Shown: positions 49,980 through 61,829 of the stretch, piece by piece
Position numbering within the stretch: position 1 is the first letter of the stretch
Layout: the number at the start of each line of letters is the position of its first letter
Source of the DNA: Mytilisepta virgata
Lineage: Eukaryota; Mollusca; Bivalvia; Mytilida; Mytilidae
Direction: 5' to 3'
DNA: 64,000 nucleotides
NCBI GenBank assembly: GCA_028015205.1
Contig: CM051517.1
Coordinates: 40,621,135-40,685,134 of the forward strand
Position numbers and translations under genes: made by a program
Notes under the pieces: model-generated
The model's input: the letters and a program-made list of their open reading frames with translations, nothing else
The model's database searches: none
Told to the model about the DNA's origin: nothing

Positions 49980-51450
49980 GTATGTAAATATCAAAGAATT
50001 GTGTAATCATTGGAACATAATTCTAACATATTTTGAAACTTTCAGCCAGTTTTTACAAACATTTTGACGAAATGATACTTAATGTTGTATAGATTTTCAT
50101 AAGTTTCCATTTCAAAACCAGAATTCAAATTAAATTGGGTTGCGCTGACAGACACTTGTCATAACTTCTTTATCAGAGTCACCGTCTCTTATTGTAACAA
50201 TGTTAATTAACTGAATATTTTATGTATGTATCATATTTAATTTAAGTCTGCTGATCATATGAGCATAAAAACTATGTTGTGCACTTTGATTTGGTCCCAG
50301 TAGAATTACTTGAAAAATAGCTAAAAAACAAAAGAATATGAGTGAACAATTTTTAATTCTCTCTATACAAAATTAACACACAGAAGATAGTTTGATGATA
50401 TATGTGATAATGTATCTTCTTTATTAAGATAGAAAGTGCTATTGTATCAATAAACTAAATGAGATTTTCAGAACATGCAGCCAAGGGAATTTCACAATGA
50501 CAAGCATTCAATGAGGTTGTCAGTGGTATTTTAAGTCACTTATCATAGGCTGAAACTGTAGAATAGCAATAAATTCAGACGTTTTCTTAATCACGAAATA
50601 AACTATCCTGGGAACTCCCAGTATGGAATGCAACAGTCTGTATTAAAACGAACCATCAAATCCAATTGTTAAATCTGAATTATATCTAAACTTTCTATCA
50701 ATCCAATTGACATTTCCAACCATAGTCGTTTATAAACTACAAATTCGTTTGTTATGCTAAGAAAACAGTTCCTGTGATTACAATAATAAGGGTATTCATT
50801 TCTAAATATGATATCCGACGCGGATATTTATGTTATAGAGGAAGTATATATTTTGAAGTAATTTGTTACCTAAAATATACAAATCATATAATGAACTACA
50901 AAAACCCCCAAACATCCTTTTGCAAATCACCCAGGCTGTACATTATTCCCAATCGGTCTCTTGTAAACTTAAGTATGTCTTGTAAACCACACATTTAATC
51001 AGCAAACGAATAATTTACAGCCTGCTTGACACCTACATGAATATATGATATGTTTTTTTTTATTTTCGAATTACTAATTCCGCATTTCTTGACAGAGAAG
51101 TTCTTATGATGCCATTGTATGATGTTTACATACCACTTGTGTTTTGGACGGATTTGGTCTGAACTTAGAACATTTTTGTGTGTTGAAAAAATACCCGGAA
51201 ATGAGAAAGGCATGAAAAGGTTTAAAATGTCCGTCATCATGAAAATGTTAATATAAAAATACGACTCATCAGGATCTTGGTTGTCAGAATAAATGCCAGA
51301 AAGAGCTTCATAGATAATTTCGATTATTAATCAACTGGCCGATTTCAATTTTATCTATGCCAAAATACCATTAAGCCCTTACATTATGGGAGAGTTTTAC
51401 AGTTAATACAAACATAATTTTATCCTGCTATCTAAATTAGTTATCTTCAA
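49980..51450. other. Intergenic AT-rich sequence
   Basis: No exon, RNA or repeat family recognised. Confidence 0.35.
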
Positions 51451-51459
51451 ACCTATTTG

Positions 51460-51680
51460 GGTGCCGTTTACGTAGCAGGAACTGCTTACCCTTCCGCAGC
51501 ACCTGAGTTCACTCCTGGTTTTAAAGGAGTTCGTGTTGTTTATTTTTTTAGTTTTCAATGTTTATTTTTGTGCTTGTGGTTGTTCGGTTGTCTTTCCGGG
51601 TTTGTCTGTCTAATGGATTGCGTTTTTTTGTGGTTGCTCCTTAGGTATATTTTCCATCTTTATCGGTTTAGATAGTGGTC
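51460..51680 (+). repeat. Solo 3' tail of the RT element (copy A type)
   Basis: AGGAACTGCTTACCCTTCCG, GCACCTGAGTTCACTCCTGG, GAGTTCGTGTTGTTTATT and TTTGTCTGTCTAATGGATTG match the reverse complement of 3290-3470. No coding sequence precedes it, so it is a severely 5'-truncated insertion. Confidence 0.75.
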
Positions 51681-51689
51681 AAATTGTTG

Positions 51690-54300
51690 ACTTTTGTAGT
51701 GTTCTATACACAAGAGGGTCAGGATAGATAAGGGGACGGTTTAGGTACACATAAAACCGGTTTAACCCCAAACCTTCTAAAAGTCTCTATAAAGTCATGT
51801 TGTTTTAGTCAGAGGTTCTGTCAGCTGTGTGACGTTAACAGATTAGTATGTCTATGTTGACATTTCCTTTTAATATCTATTTATGGAATATTCACTGATA
51901 AACATTATCCCTCTAGAGATGTAATATCAAGAAAACTTTTATGAAAAATCTGTCGATGCTCTTAAAAATTTTCCAGAAAATCAAAAAAAGAATGATAGGA
52001 TTTGATTAATAATTTTATTTTGTTTTATGTGCAAAAAAGCATCTGAAGACTAAACTTGAAAAATATGATATCTTCAAACAACTTATTATTTAAAAGTACA
52101 TCTGACAACGGTCTTACAAAGCCTTCATAAAAGTTATGATAAATGTTACAAGTCTAGACAATAAATCACCATACACTCTGGTTTGATTCCAAACAGTCGG
52201 ACAATTTTGTTTGATTTACACCTGTAGTCATTCAGTTTCTGTAGTCGCTCAATTATTTGTACAAATTACTAAAAACAATAAACCAATATTAATACTTGTT
52301 TATGAGAGAATGTTGATGGGGATTGTCAGTAGCCATTTTTATTTTCAAACAATGACATATTTTTTTACATACATTTTATGATGTAACACATTGATTTTAT
52401 CAATAAAGAAATTTTTGATATATTGTTGGCTTCAGAATAGTCTTATTAATACATATGACTATTGCACAACAAAGTGACAGCTGTACAGTTATATGTAATA
52501 AAACCAGAACCGTTATAGAGTCTTCTTCTAATAATAATAAAACATCTCATTTGTCAAAATAGCGGAGGATCTTGACATGTGAGAAGAAAGGGTCAAAAGT
52601 AAAATAGTCAATATTTTCTTATAAAAAATCGTATTGTTTGCATAAAAAATACAAATATTAAGTCATATATTGAATATAAATTTCTAAATAGTTATATTTC
52701 TAGAAAATAACATCAGCCTGAACGTTTCTTCTGTCTGAAAATAAAGCAACTAGAAGTATGAACTGAGTTCGCCTGTCATTTGTCATATCTCAATTTGAGT
52801 ACATTAAATGGGCTTACATCGTACATTTGATTCCGCAAAGCACTTTTTTCCACTTTATAGATAGTTCTTTTTTAATTCAAATAATACAAATGAGGGACTG
52901 CCGATACTCAGTTCATTGTTCAGTATTACACTAGTAATTTTGTGCTTTTCCAGCTTTTTTTTTCATCGTCATTTACTCATATCTCCTTTCACATCTATTG
53001 GTGTATATAGAAAATATCTAGTTACGAATTAACAATGAAAAATCCATTTAGTCGAAGTTTCGGTGAACACAATACGGTACTTCTTCAAATTATGTCTTGA
53101 ATTAAGGTGGTAATGATGTCACCGAAACGTCGACCAAACGGACGTTAACATTGAAATTACAACGACAAATCACCAATAAATGAAATAAAGGGTATTCTTT
53201 CACTTTATTCATGTTAAAAATGGTATTCAATTCTACAAAAAGATATATTCAAGTAACCTTTCACATTTATTGTTGAAAACACAAGACTCAATTTACTTCT
53301 TAATGAATATCCTTAAATGCTTACGGACTACTGCATTCTGGATGACAAAAATGACAAGAATTGCATTAATGGAAATAAGAATGCAATTCTATGATATGTA
53401 TATTGCAGTGTTTTAGCAGAATTCCTGAAATATTCATATAATGTCTGTTGCATAATATTCGACTATCTCTTAACACGATAGACAGAAACATTATAGAGTC
53501 ATTAGAATTCATTTTCTACAGAAAAAGCTATCTAAATGATAAAACTGGTATAAATTCTATCCCGAATGATCTATCATCTACTTCATACATTCTGTTTTAA
53601 TTTTATAAATGAACATATATATCTAATATTAAATTAAAAGAAACCATTTGTGACATATGATGTACTTACCTCGGAATCTGTTTTTTTAATTTTTTCATGG
53701 GAAGTGAATAATCATGAATATCATAGTAATGACACATAGTAACAACAATTTAAGAGAGAATTTGCAATGCAAAGTATTCATTAGATGTCTGTGAAAATAT
53801 TTACAGCCCTGGAATATACATTGTGTAAACGTTTTCTCCAAGAAATACATTCGTAGAAATAAAAGTTTTCAGTGCTTACCAGGAGCCAAACATCTGTTTT
53901 TTATTCCGATCTATGTTTTAAAGAAATACCTGCAGAAATGTTCATAAAATTGTATAAAATCATATTATGGTGATGTTTATAACACGGTGTACCAAATACG
54001 CATAGAAATAACTCACTATACGAAATGTTTCAGTGTCAAATTCCTATATTTTGACAAATTTTCTATATATGCTATACACAGCGATAAACGTAACAATACC
54101 AAATTTTAAATGTGTTATATATATTATATATAACAACTTATGTGCCATCATCAGTGCCTTACTAAAGCCACACACAAAAAGCCAATATTGAAAGCACTAA
54201 CCAGTCGGGGTGAAAAAGCAGTTTGATTTCTAAAAAGACAAAAAAGAGACAACTACTAAATATTAGCATTAGACATTATTATACAGCTATATTTATAATC
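51690..54300. other. Intergenic AT-rich sequence
   Basis: Only a short inverted pair is seen: GTCGAAGTTTCGGTGA (53052) and TCACCGAAACGTCGAC (53119). No gene supported. Confidence 0.35.
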
Positions 54301-54733
54301 CAGTGAGAAAACCTTATTCATGACACGTGACCGTACAATTTCTTTTTCGTATTGTACAACCAGAAAGGAACAAAGAGTCGTATTTTTTCCCGTATTGTAC
54401 AGTACGATGCCATCTTTTACATAGATATTGTATAAACCGGAAACGTAAAGAAAATGCCGTATTTTTTCCATATTGGACGGCAGACGCCATCTTGGTTTTA
54501 GGTACCTATTTATCATTCAGCTAAGGTAGTAGGCCAAAAATGACGTCATGACGTTCAAAACATACTTTTGAAAACAAAACACACATGCTCACAATAAAAT
54601 GGCTTTGGGCATCTTGATTTTTCAACTATACCTATATATATGTATGAAATCCTCACTTTATACACATTTCATTTCTGAAAGATTAATTATAAACATCCCT
54701 TTCGTAAAACGTTCAACAGATTGGGATATGCAC

Positions 54734-55109
54734 TCTGAGATAATGTTCGGGCAAATCATGATTTAAATACGGATGGATGTATGTTAATTAAATTATTAAT
54801 GAAACTCTTATATGAACTATTCCCTATCTTTGAACCTACATTCACTGATATATTAACCTTTATTCTTAATTTACAGCAACTCAAACTTCAATAATGAATA
54901 TTATTTTTTTTTTATAAAGTACTGTTATTTATTTGATAATATAATTACAAGTTTTCACTTTAATGTTTTCTTGAAATATGTTGAATTGTAAAATAAATAT
55001 GTTATTTTACAGTGGTATGTACAATACGGATGAATACAATATTTTCCGTATTGTACATAACACTGTAAAATAACATATTTATCATGATTTGCCCGAGCAT
55101 TATCTCAGA
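54734..55109. mobile_element. Hairpin MITE with internal CGTATTGTAC palindrome
   Basis: Outer inverted ends TCTGAGATAATGTTCGGGCA and AATCATGAT at the left match ATCATGATTTGCCCGAGCAT and TATCTCAGA at the right. Near the right end, 54988-55081 forms a strong hairpin: AAATATGTTATTTTACAGTG and GTACAATACGG against CCGTATTGTAC and CACTGTAAAATAACATATTT. Non-coding. Confidence 0.75.
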
Positions 55110-56540
55110 ATATAATAAAAATAATATATTATTCTATGATATTGTTATTGTCATCGATGTACTGCTTTTATATTCAACAAATAATGTATAATCAAAGATC
55201 AATTTATACTACAATAACTCCAACATTCATTTTTTGAAGTGTTCATATAAAAACAGGGTAGCCAATAAATCAAGAAAATGCCGCATGGATTACTCACTTC
55301 TGGACCATTGTTCATATTATTCAAGTATTAGGCTACTAAAAATATTGTAGATTTATTCGACAAAAATTGGACAGTTCTGTTCCTTGGAACCTATATACAC
55401 CCTAAAGGCTTAAATGATAACGAAACCGTACTGTGTGTATTTGGGTTTGGTTTCATCAATTCTATTTTTCTTTCAAAATATTTTCTGTAAACAATCAAAG
55501 AAATAGACAACTCCATCTGAAATAGTATGTAACCTTTATGAACTGCACATCAGGCAGAAAACTTTACTATAAATCATTCTCCAAGCACACAACTAATATA
55601 ACTGATAAAACAAATTGCTTTTTGTATGTTGGCTTTGATTTTTTGCATCTAATCATCTGGTTTGTGTTACGTAAAGCAGCCGATGTCAGTCAGAAGTGTT
55701 GGTATCATTTCAAAAGCTTCAATCAGACGATGATAAATACTGCATGAATTATCTTTGTGGAATTAAAATGCAAATTGAGGAATATCTAATATATTGTAAA
55801 GCTTTAATGAACGTCGTTGATGAATTGGACAAAGATCTTGGATTTGTTGGAATCTTATCATAAATCTATTACCTGTGGGGTGTTGCCATAGAATAGAAGT
55901 ATCAGAGGACCATACGTCTTTTTACCACAAATTTGTTATATGCGTGCTTTTTCAATCAGATCACACTGCATTAACAATGGTATTAAAAAAAATCTTATTG
56001 AAGACCCATTGGTAGCCTTGGGATGTTTTCTGCTCTTTGATCTCTCTGAAACATCCCCCGATTCCATTCTTATTCTATTTCATACCGTTACATGACTTAA
56101 TAAATGTTGAAATGGAAAAATCTCGACAAAATTCCTACATGCATGTGCCTGAAATTATTTTTAAAAGCTTTTATTGTTGGTCATCTCGGTCACAGTGAAG
56201 CCTTCAACACGAAGAGAAATCTCGTATCTCGCTGCACGTTCAGGACAACTCTAGCACCAATTTTAAGAGAATTCTGAAAAACGCTAGAAATCGATAACGC
56301 AGCATCGATTGTCAACAAATTAATAGAATAACGGTCAAAAAACTTTACTATTGACATCTAAAAAAGGACAAACCAATTACATGTACCATATTTTTAACAG
56401 ATAGATACCTTGTATGCGTCAACGTATTTTTAATCGATTACTGTTTTGAATCATTATATTTCAATGAAAATATCACGAAAGCACCATAGTATTAAAATTT
56501 ATAAATATTTATGCCGAAGAGGATGAAAAAATAAGAAAAA
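55110..56540. other. Intergenic AT-rich sequence
   Basis: Apart from GAAGACCCATTGGTAGCCTT near 55999, which matches the tail of the second RT family, nothing is recognised. Confidence 0.35.
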
Positions 56541-56546
56541 CAAACA

Positions 56547-56895
56547 ATTGCCACAACAAATTGATCTTTAGTTCTTTGGATTTTTTTAACTATATAAATT
56601 TTGAGAATTTTTTTAGTGTATATGTATTTGCAAAATTACTAAAATTTTCCCGAAATTGAGAATAAAATTTATTCGCTCGCTCCCAAAAATTTGTAAAAAT
56701 TTGATTTTGCGCATACTTTTGCAATATTTCAGTTAAAAAATGTGTGCTGCGCGTGAATTGGATCTTCACCCCCTAAAAAAACCCACAAAAACTAGTTCTC
56801 GAGAAAAAATAAATTAAATTAAATTTCGCTCGCTCGCATCTATTTCTGCCATCCAAAAAATCCAAAGAGCTAAAAATCAATTTGTTGTCGCCTTT
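56547..56895. mobile_element. MITE, family 3, copy 2
   Basis: GCCACAACAAATTGATCTTT and AGTTCTTTGGATT at the left; AATCCAAAGAGCTAAAAATC and AATTTGTTGTCGCC at the right. The interior has CGCTCGCTCCC and CGCTCGCTCGCATCTATTTC, like the GAGCGAGCG in the 40873 copy. It lacks that copy's central palindrome. Confidence 0.7.
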
Positions 56896-57482
56896 GGTGT
56901 ACCAAAACAAAAGGAGACGTTATATGTTTCTATATATTTGAAAGTAACACAGTGTATATCACTTGACTTACCAGAACATTTAATATTGTATATTTTTTTA
57001 TGTTCAAAAGCTAAATATTTCAGTTATAGATTTTGTGCAGTGATTGAGAAGAGGTACAGATAGGTCAATGATACTGCGAATGACCACTCATTTGTATGCG
57101 ACAAGTACAACAAAGTTAGGTTACAATTCCAGAAAGGCTTCCTCCTTTCATTGTCAAGACAGTTTTAGATTGTCTTTCACAACTGTATCACAGAAATCAT
57201 CGCAGAAGTTTACATTCTCCGGTTTCACTGGGCAAAAGAATGTCAAAAGACTGACAGATAAATAAGACTTGTGAGAAACGGGAATACATATGTTTTGAAT
57301 TTGCCTGATCGAAACCTTCAAAGGCGATAAAATTTCTATTTTGGTATGGAATTGTCTACAAAAACATGGTCCGGCAGCTATTAAAAAAGCCACGAGATTT
57401 GGGATTAATGCTATTTATAGCGAGTGCTATTGGAGCATATGTATTTTCTACATATGGGTCATTTAGAAAAGTCTTTGTTTAA

Positions 57483-57507
57483 TGGGGGGGGGGGGGGGGG
57501 GGGGGGC
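57483..57507 (+). repeat. Poly-G tract
   Basis: An uninterrupted run of about 24 guanines. Confidence 0.9.
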
Positions 57508-57616
57508 AGCCATATTCGTTCGCCGGAAGTAAGTAAACTAAGGGAAATAACTTGCTTCAAATTATAATTTTAGAGTCAGAACCGTGATACCCGAAATGAG
57601 TTGGAAAGGGCTAAGG

Positions 57617-58345
57617 GTCCCCGAGGGTATTCGCCAACCCAGTCGTCAGACTTGTCTGACACGATTATTCATTGATTTGTTATAGAAATTATTGTTATTA
57701 GTATTTAGCAAAATTCAAAAATAATAGAATTACTAAGGGTTCATTCCTTGTATTGCACATGGTAGATCTCCTTAGCTGGAATTTGGCTTCCTATTTCGGA
57801 GTTTTGGTTAAGAGTACTTCTTGTTTTAAAATAGTTTGGTTTTTGGTCTTCCAAATGTTTCGGTTTTAATGCTGCTGATGAGAGGTAACTCCTTGAAATG
57901 CGTCGTATACAGCATAGTATAAATTTACTATAGCTAATATTAGTATCTTTGGATTGTTATTTTGAAACTCCTGGGACGATGCCTCTGCATGGTGGACCCT
58001 AGGTCCCCGAGGGTATTCGCCAACCCAGTCGTCAGACTTGCCTGACACGATTATTCATTGATTTGTTATAGAAATAACCAGTATTTAGCAAAATTCAAAA
58101 ATAATAGAATTACTAAGGGTTCATTCCTTGTATTGCACATGGTAGATCTCCTTAGCTTGAATTTGGCTTCCTATTTCGGAGCTTTGGTTAAGAGTACTTC
58201 TTGTTTTAAAATAAGTTTGGTTTTTGGTCTTCCAAATGTTTTGGTTCTAATGCTGCTGATGAGAGGTAACTCCTTGAAATTCGTCGTATACAGCATAGTA
58301 TAAATTTACTATATCTAATATTAGTATCTTTGGACAGTTATTTTA
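57617..58345 (+). repeat. Dispersed repeat R, two direct copies
   Basis: Copies at 57617-57964 and 58003-58345 share GTCCCCGAGGGTATTCGCCA, ACCCAGTCGTCAGACTTG, GGTTCATTCCTTGTATTGCA and AGAGGTAACTCCTTGAAAT. They are about 95 percent identical by eye and separated by 38 bp. Reverse copies are at 31805-32055 and 60715-60900. Confidence 0.9.
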
Positions 58346-58458
58346 TATTATATTTTTGCTATTTTATCTATTTCTGTTAAAATAGGTTATTATGATACTG
58401 TAGTTAAGAACACCTTGTAAAGTCTTTTAAAGAAAGGATCAATAGAGTTCAATAGGAT

Positions 58459-58862
58459 CAATAGTTATTGCATGAATAGTTGTGAATATTGTCCCTCTCA
58501 GCACATCGCAAGCTGGTACAATATAAAGTCTGCTCGGAACAATATTCACCATTATTACATTTCGTACTTTTAGATTTATATAGAAACTAGTCCATATTTT
58601 GTGATATTGCACTGTAAAAGTGATATTGTATGATGAACTATTTTTTAGAAACATGTGATTTCCAATGCATGCTTTATAAAGTAAAATGTAATAAAATAAT
58701 TAAAGCAATTCGCTATCGTGCCATATCATGTTTTATGGACCACTTAAAGGAATATTGCTCGCGGCCGTTGCCCTTGGGCAATATTGCTGTTAAGTTGTCC
58801 ATACAACATGATACTCCACCCAGTAAAGTGCCATAATGGTATAATATTCATGCAATGACCAT
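58459..58862. mobile_element. MITE with two internal hairpins
   Basis: Ends ATTGCATGAATA and TATTCATGCAAT are inverted. Inside, GTGAATATTGTCC pairs with GGAACAATATTCACC, and TGCCATATCATGTTTTATGG then GAATATTGC pairs with GCAATATTG and TGTCCATACAACATGATACT. Target duplication not resolved. Confidence 0.6.
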
Positions 58863-59169
58863 ATAATACATTTTGATGCTCTAGTCTGCTCAACGGAGGA
58901 CTCGCCAATATTTAAAACCAAAAGAATAACTAAGAATGTTATGAATAAAATGAAATCTCGCACATTATGACTATTTCTAATAGTTGATAACTCATAGGGC
59001 TTTAAATAATGCGGACAAAAGATATTTCACTTCAATGGAAAAATAAACAAGCAATGAAACCTAAGTAAATCTTGTTTCTTTATTAATGTTAGAATTGAGA
59101 ATCAATTATACAAACATTTCTGTTCTATTCAACATAAGGCAGGATGAACAATCCCTAAAACATCAGATA

Positions 59170-59569
59170 TTAAGGAGGATCGCTGGTCATGTTTTGGTCT
59201 TTTTGTCAGATTTTCGGAATCCTCAGGTTTTATCAATTTCTTAAACATGAAATTTTTTGCCCATGAATCCCCACTTTTTCTTTTATAATTCAATCATATA
59301 TACCTTAAAACTGTATTTGACAAAATTTTATGAAATCCTTTTTATTTTTTTCATACATTTTTGAGAGACTGAAGTTGTCAATGCAAAGACAATGAAAAAT
59401 CCAGAGAAAACCTATTTCCTGCAAATTTTCAAGGCTTTTTAGCTCTAAAATGAGCACATGAACCTATATTTTTTTCTTGCTTATTTGTTTACTATTCATA
59501 TGTTCTCTCAAACTAAAACACCTATTTCAAATCCTATTTATTTCCTATTAGACCAGGAATCATCCTTAA
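59170..59569. mobile_element. TTAA-flanked MITE, family 2, copy 2
   Basis: TTAA at 59170-59173, then GGAGGATCGCTGGTCATG; at the other end GACCAGGAATCATCC, then TTAA at 59566-59569. The interior matches the copy at 24775 but has extra blocks (CCATGAATCCCCACTTTTTC, TGAGCACATGAACC), so copy 1 appears to be a deletion variant. Confidence 0.8.
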
Positions 59570-59579
59570 GTTCAATGAA

Positions 59580-60700
59580 CTGCTTGGAATAATACATATT
59601 TTAAGTCTTTCCATAGTATATTCTTATTGAAGACAAATTTCCTAATTTTAATATAAAAGAGGGGATAAACATGTAATAAACTGTTGATATAATCTGCATG
59701 TGCACGTGATAAAATTCAAAACAAAATAGCAACGATTTTACTGATCTTCATCATGAGGATTGCATGCAATGCCCTTAAGACAAGTCAAAGAAGATTTCTA
59801 ACGTGGTTTTGAGTTTATAATTTTGCTCCTTTTTATATCAAACGCGTAGTTGATGAAGATTTATACATTAATTTTGATTCGGATTTTTGTTTTAAAAAAT
59901 TTAACAAGAAATAACCTGTTTAATTGAAGAAAACCGTATTTTCTTTATAACTGTTTGCTGTCCACCCAACGTACGTAGTAAAATTATAATGGCATGATCT
60001 TTTCCAATGGAAAATTCGGGAAAAAGTTAGTTTTTTTTGTTAATGCTATCCTTTATTGCAATTAAACAGATCAAGCTGTGGTTAACTATTAATTTCTGAT
60101 TTCTGATTCCTTAAATTTGTTCCTAACATAATTTCCCTGGTAATAATAATCTATGTACGTACAGAGAGAATACGCAACAGCATCAAAATAGTCCATATTT
60201 CACAGATGTTGAACTCGAGATTACATTGTACCAAGAATTCTTTTTTTTTGCTGAACGTAGTAAAAATGAATCTCTCACACTCCTATTGCACGGTATCCAT
60301 CTAATCAACTAAAAATAATATAAAAATAAATGAGAGTCTTATTTATTTGCTTTTATTCAATTTTAACACGCAACAATTAGCCTGAAATCTAAAAAATAAA
60401 CGACAAATCTTTTCTTCAGTGTCTTCTTCCTGCTTCTGAAGATCGTGACATCCTTTACCGGGCCCAAGAGTCCTTTATATTTGCCCTTTAATTAAAAGCT
60501 GCAGACAGTCAAAACTTTCATCACGAATTACACACTAAAGCTTATAAAATATGGCGATAAATTTTATAAAAAAAATGAAAGTCTATAGAATAACATTAAG
60601 TTGTCGGATTATAATTCTTATGCAAGTTGAAAAAGTTACCCGGCAAAAAAAAATCTAACATTTGTTGGACGTTGTAATTTTTAACATTGTGTTTAAACGT
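59580..60700. other. Intergenic AT-rich sequence
   Basis: No feature supported. Confidence 0.35.
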
Positions 60701-60714
60701 TCATTAATTTTAAC

Positions 60715-60900
60715 AAAATACAAAATAACAATCCAAAGATACTAATATTAGATATAGTAAATTCATACTATGCTGTATACGACGCATTTCAAGGAGTTAC
60801 CTCTCATCAGCAGCATTACAACCGAAACATTTCGAAGACCAAAAACCAAACTTATATTAAACAAGAAGTACTCATTAACCAAAAATACCGAAATACCTTC
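60715..60900 (-). repeat. Dispersed repeat R, truncated reverse copy
   Basis: AACAATCCAAAGATACTAAT, ACGACGCATTTCAAGGAGTT and AACCAAACTTATATTAAACA match the copy at 31805. Confidence 0.85.
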
Positions 60901-61397
60901 GTTGTTGTTTAGCGTTTTGAAGTACATTATCATAACGTTTTGAATAACGTTGGAAAAGTTTAGTATTCTGGTTTTCCAGTGCACACTGAGTTCACTAATA
61001 CTCAGAGTACCTTCCAGTTTCATAGCCCTTTAATACAGAAAAAAATACATGTTACCCTGCAATAAAACATGGAAAGGGCATGGTATGATTTGGCCTGATA
61101 TTTGGCCCCTTGAATTCCAAAATCAAAAAGTAATTAAAAACTGTCAACTATCATTACGTCCTCTTAAAATGTTGCATTTTGAGGAACATGTTCGTTTTCA
61201 ACAAGAAATTTCTGTAATAGCGGCAATATGCTGTCAAAGATGGCTAATTGTGAAGAAAACAATGACAAACACCAACTTTCACTTACTTTCGGACATTTGA
61301 ATAAAAAATTTGATATGAGCAACAGCCTTGGCCAAAAAGATATTTCACTGAAATGTTTCTTTATGTAAGACAACCATTTTATTAAGAAATCTTTTTG

Positions 61398-61812
61398 GAA
61401 AAGGCTGTTGCTCATAGTTGTTTTGACCAAATTCTACTGTGAAAACACTCAATTTTCTTTAAATCTTCCATTTAGCAGACGTTCATGAAGTCGCTGTTGC
61501 ACCATGGGAAGGAATTTTGTATAATGATTGATAGGTTGTGAAAGTTCGATCATTATAAGATAAAATGATACAATTTCAGCCATTATTTGGCCCATCTGAC
61601 ATGAAAAATTAAAATTAAGATTTCAGATTTGAATTTGTATTATTTTTATGGTATAATGATCGAACTTTCAAAATCTATCAATTGTTAGAAAAAATTCCTT
61701 CCCATGATGCACCAGCGATGTCATGAACGTCTGCTGAATTAAGGATTTGAAGAAAATTGAGTGTTTTCATAATAGATTTTGGTCAAAACAACTATGAGCA
61801 ACAGTCTTGCCC
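61398..61812. repeat. 415-bp imperfect palindrome
   Basis: Arm 1 (AAGGCTGTTGCTCATAGTTG, GAAAACACTCAATTTTCTT, CATGGGAAGGAATTTT, AAAGTTCGATCATTATA) is repeated as its reverse complement up to about 61812, with the centre near 61605. A smaller hairpin, 61315-61415, shares the outer sequence ATGAGCAACAGCCTTGG. Confidence 0.85.
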
Positions 61813-61829
61813 AATTTTTTTTATTATTT

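Noticed and set aside
53052..53135. MITE with ends GTCGAAGTTTCGGTGA / TCACCGAAACGTCGAC
   Set aside because: A single short inverted pair with no target duplication and no second copy in the window; could be chance.
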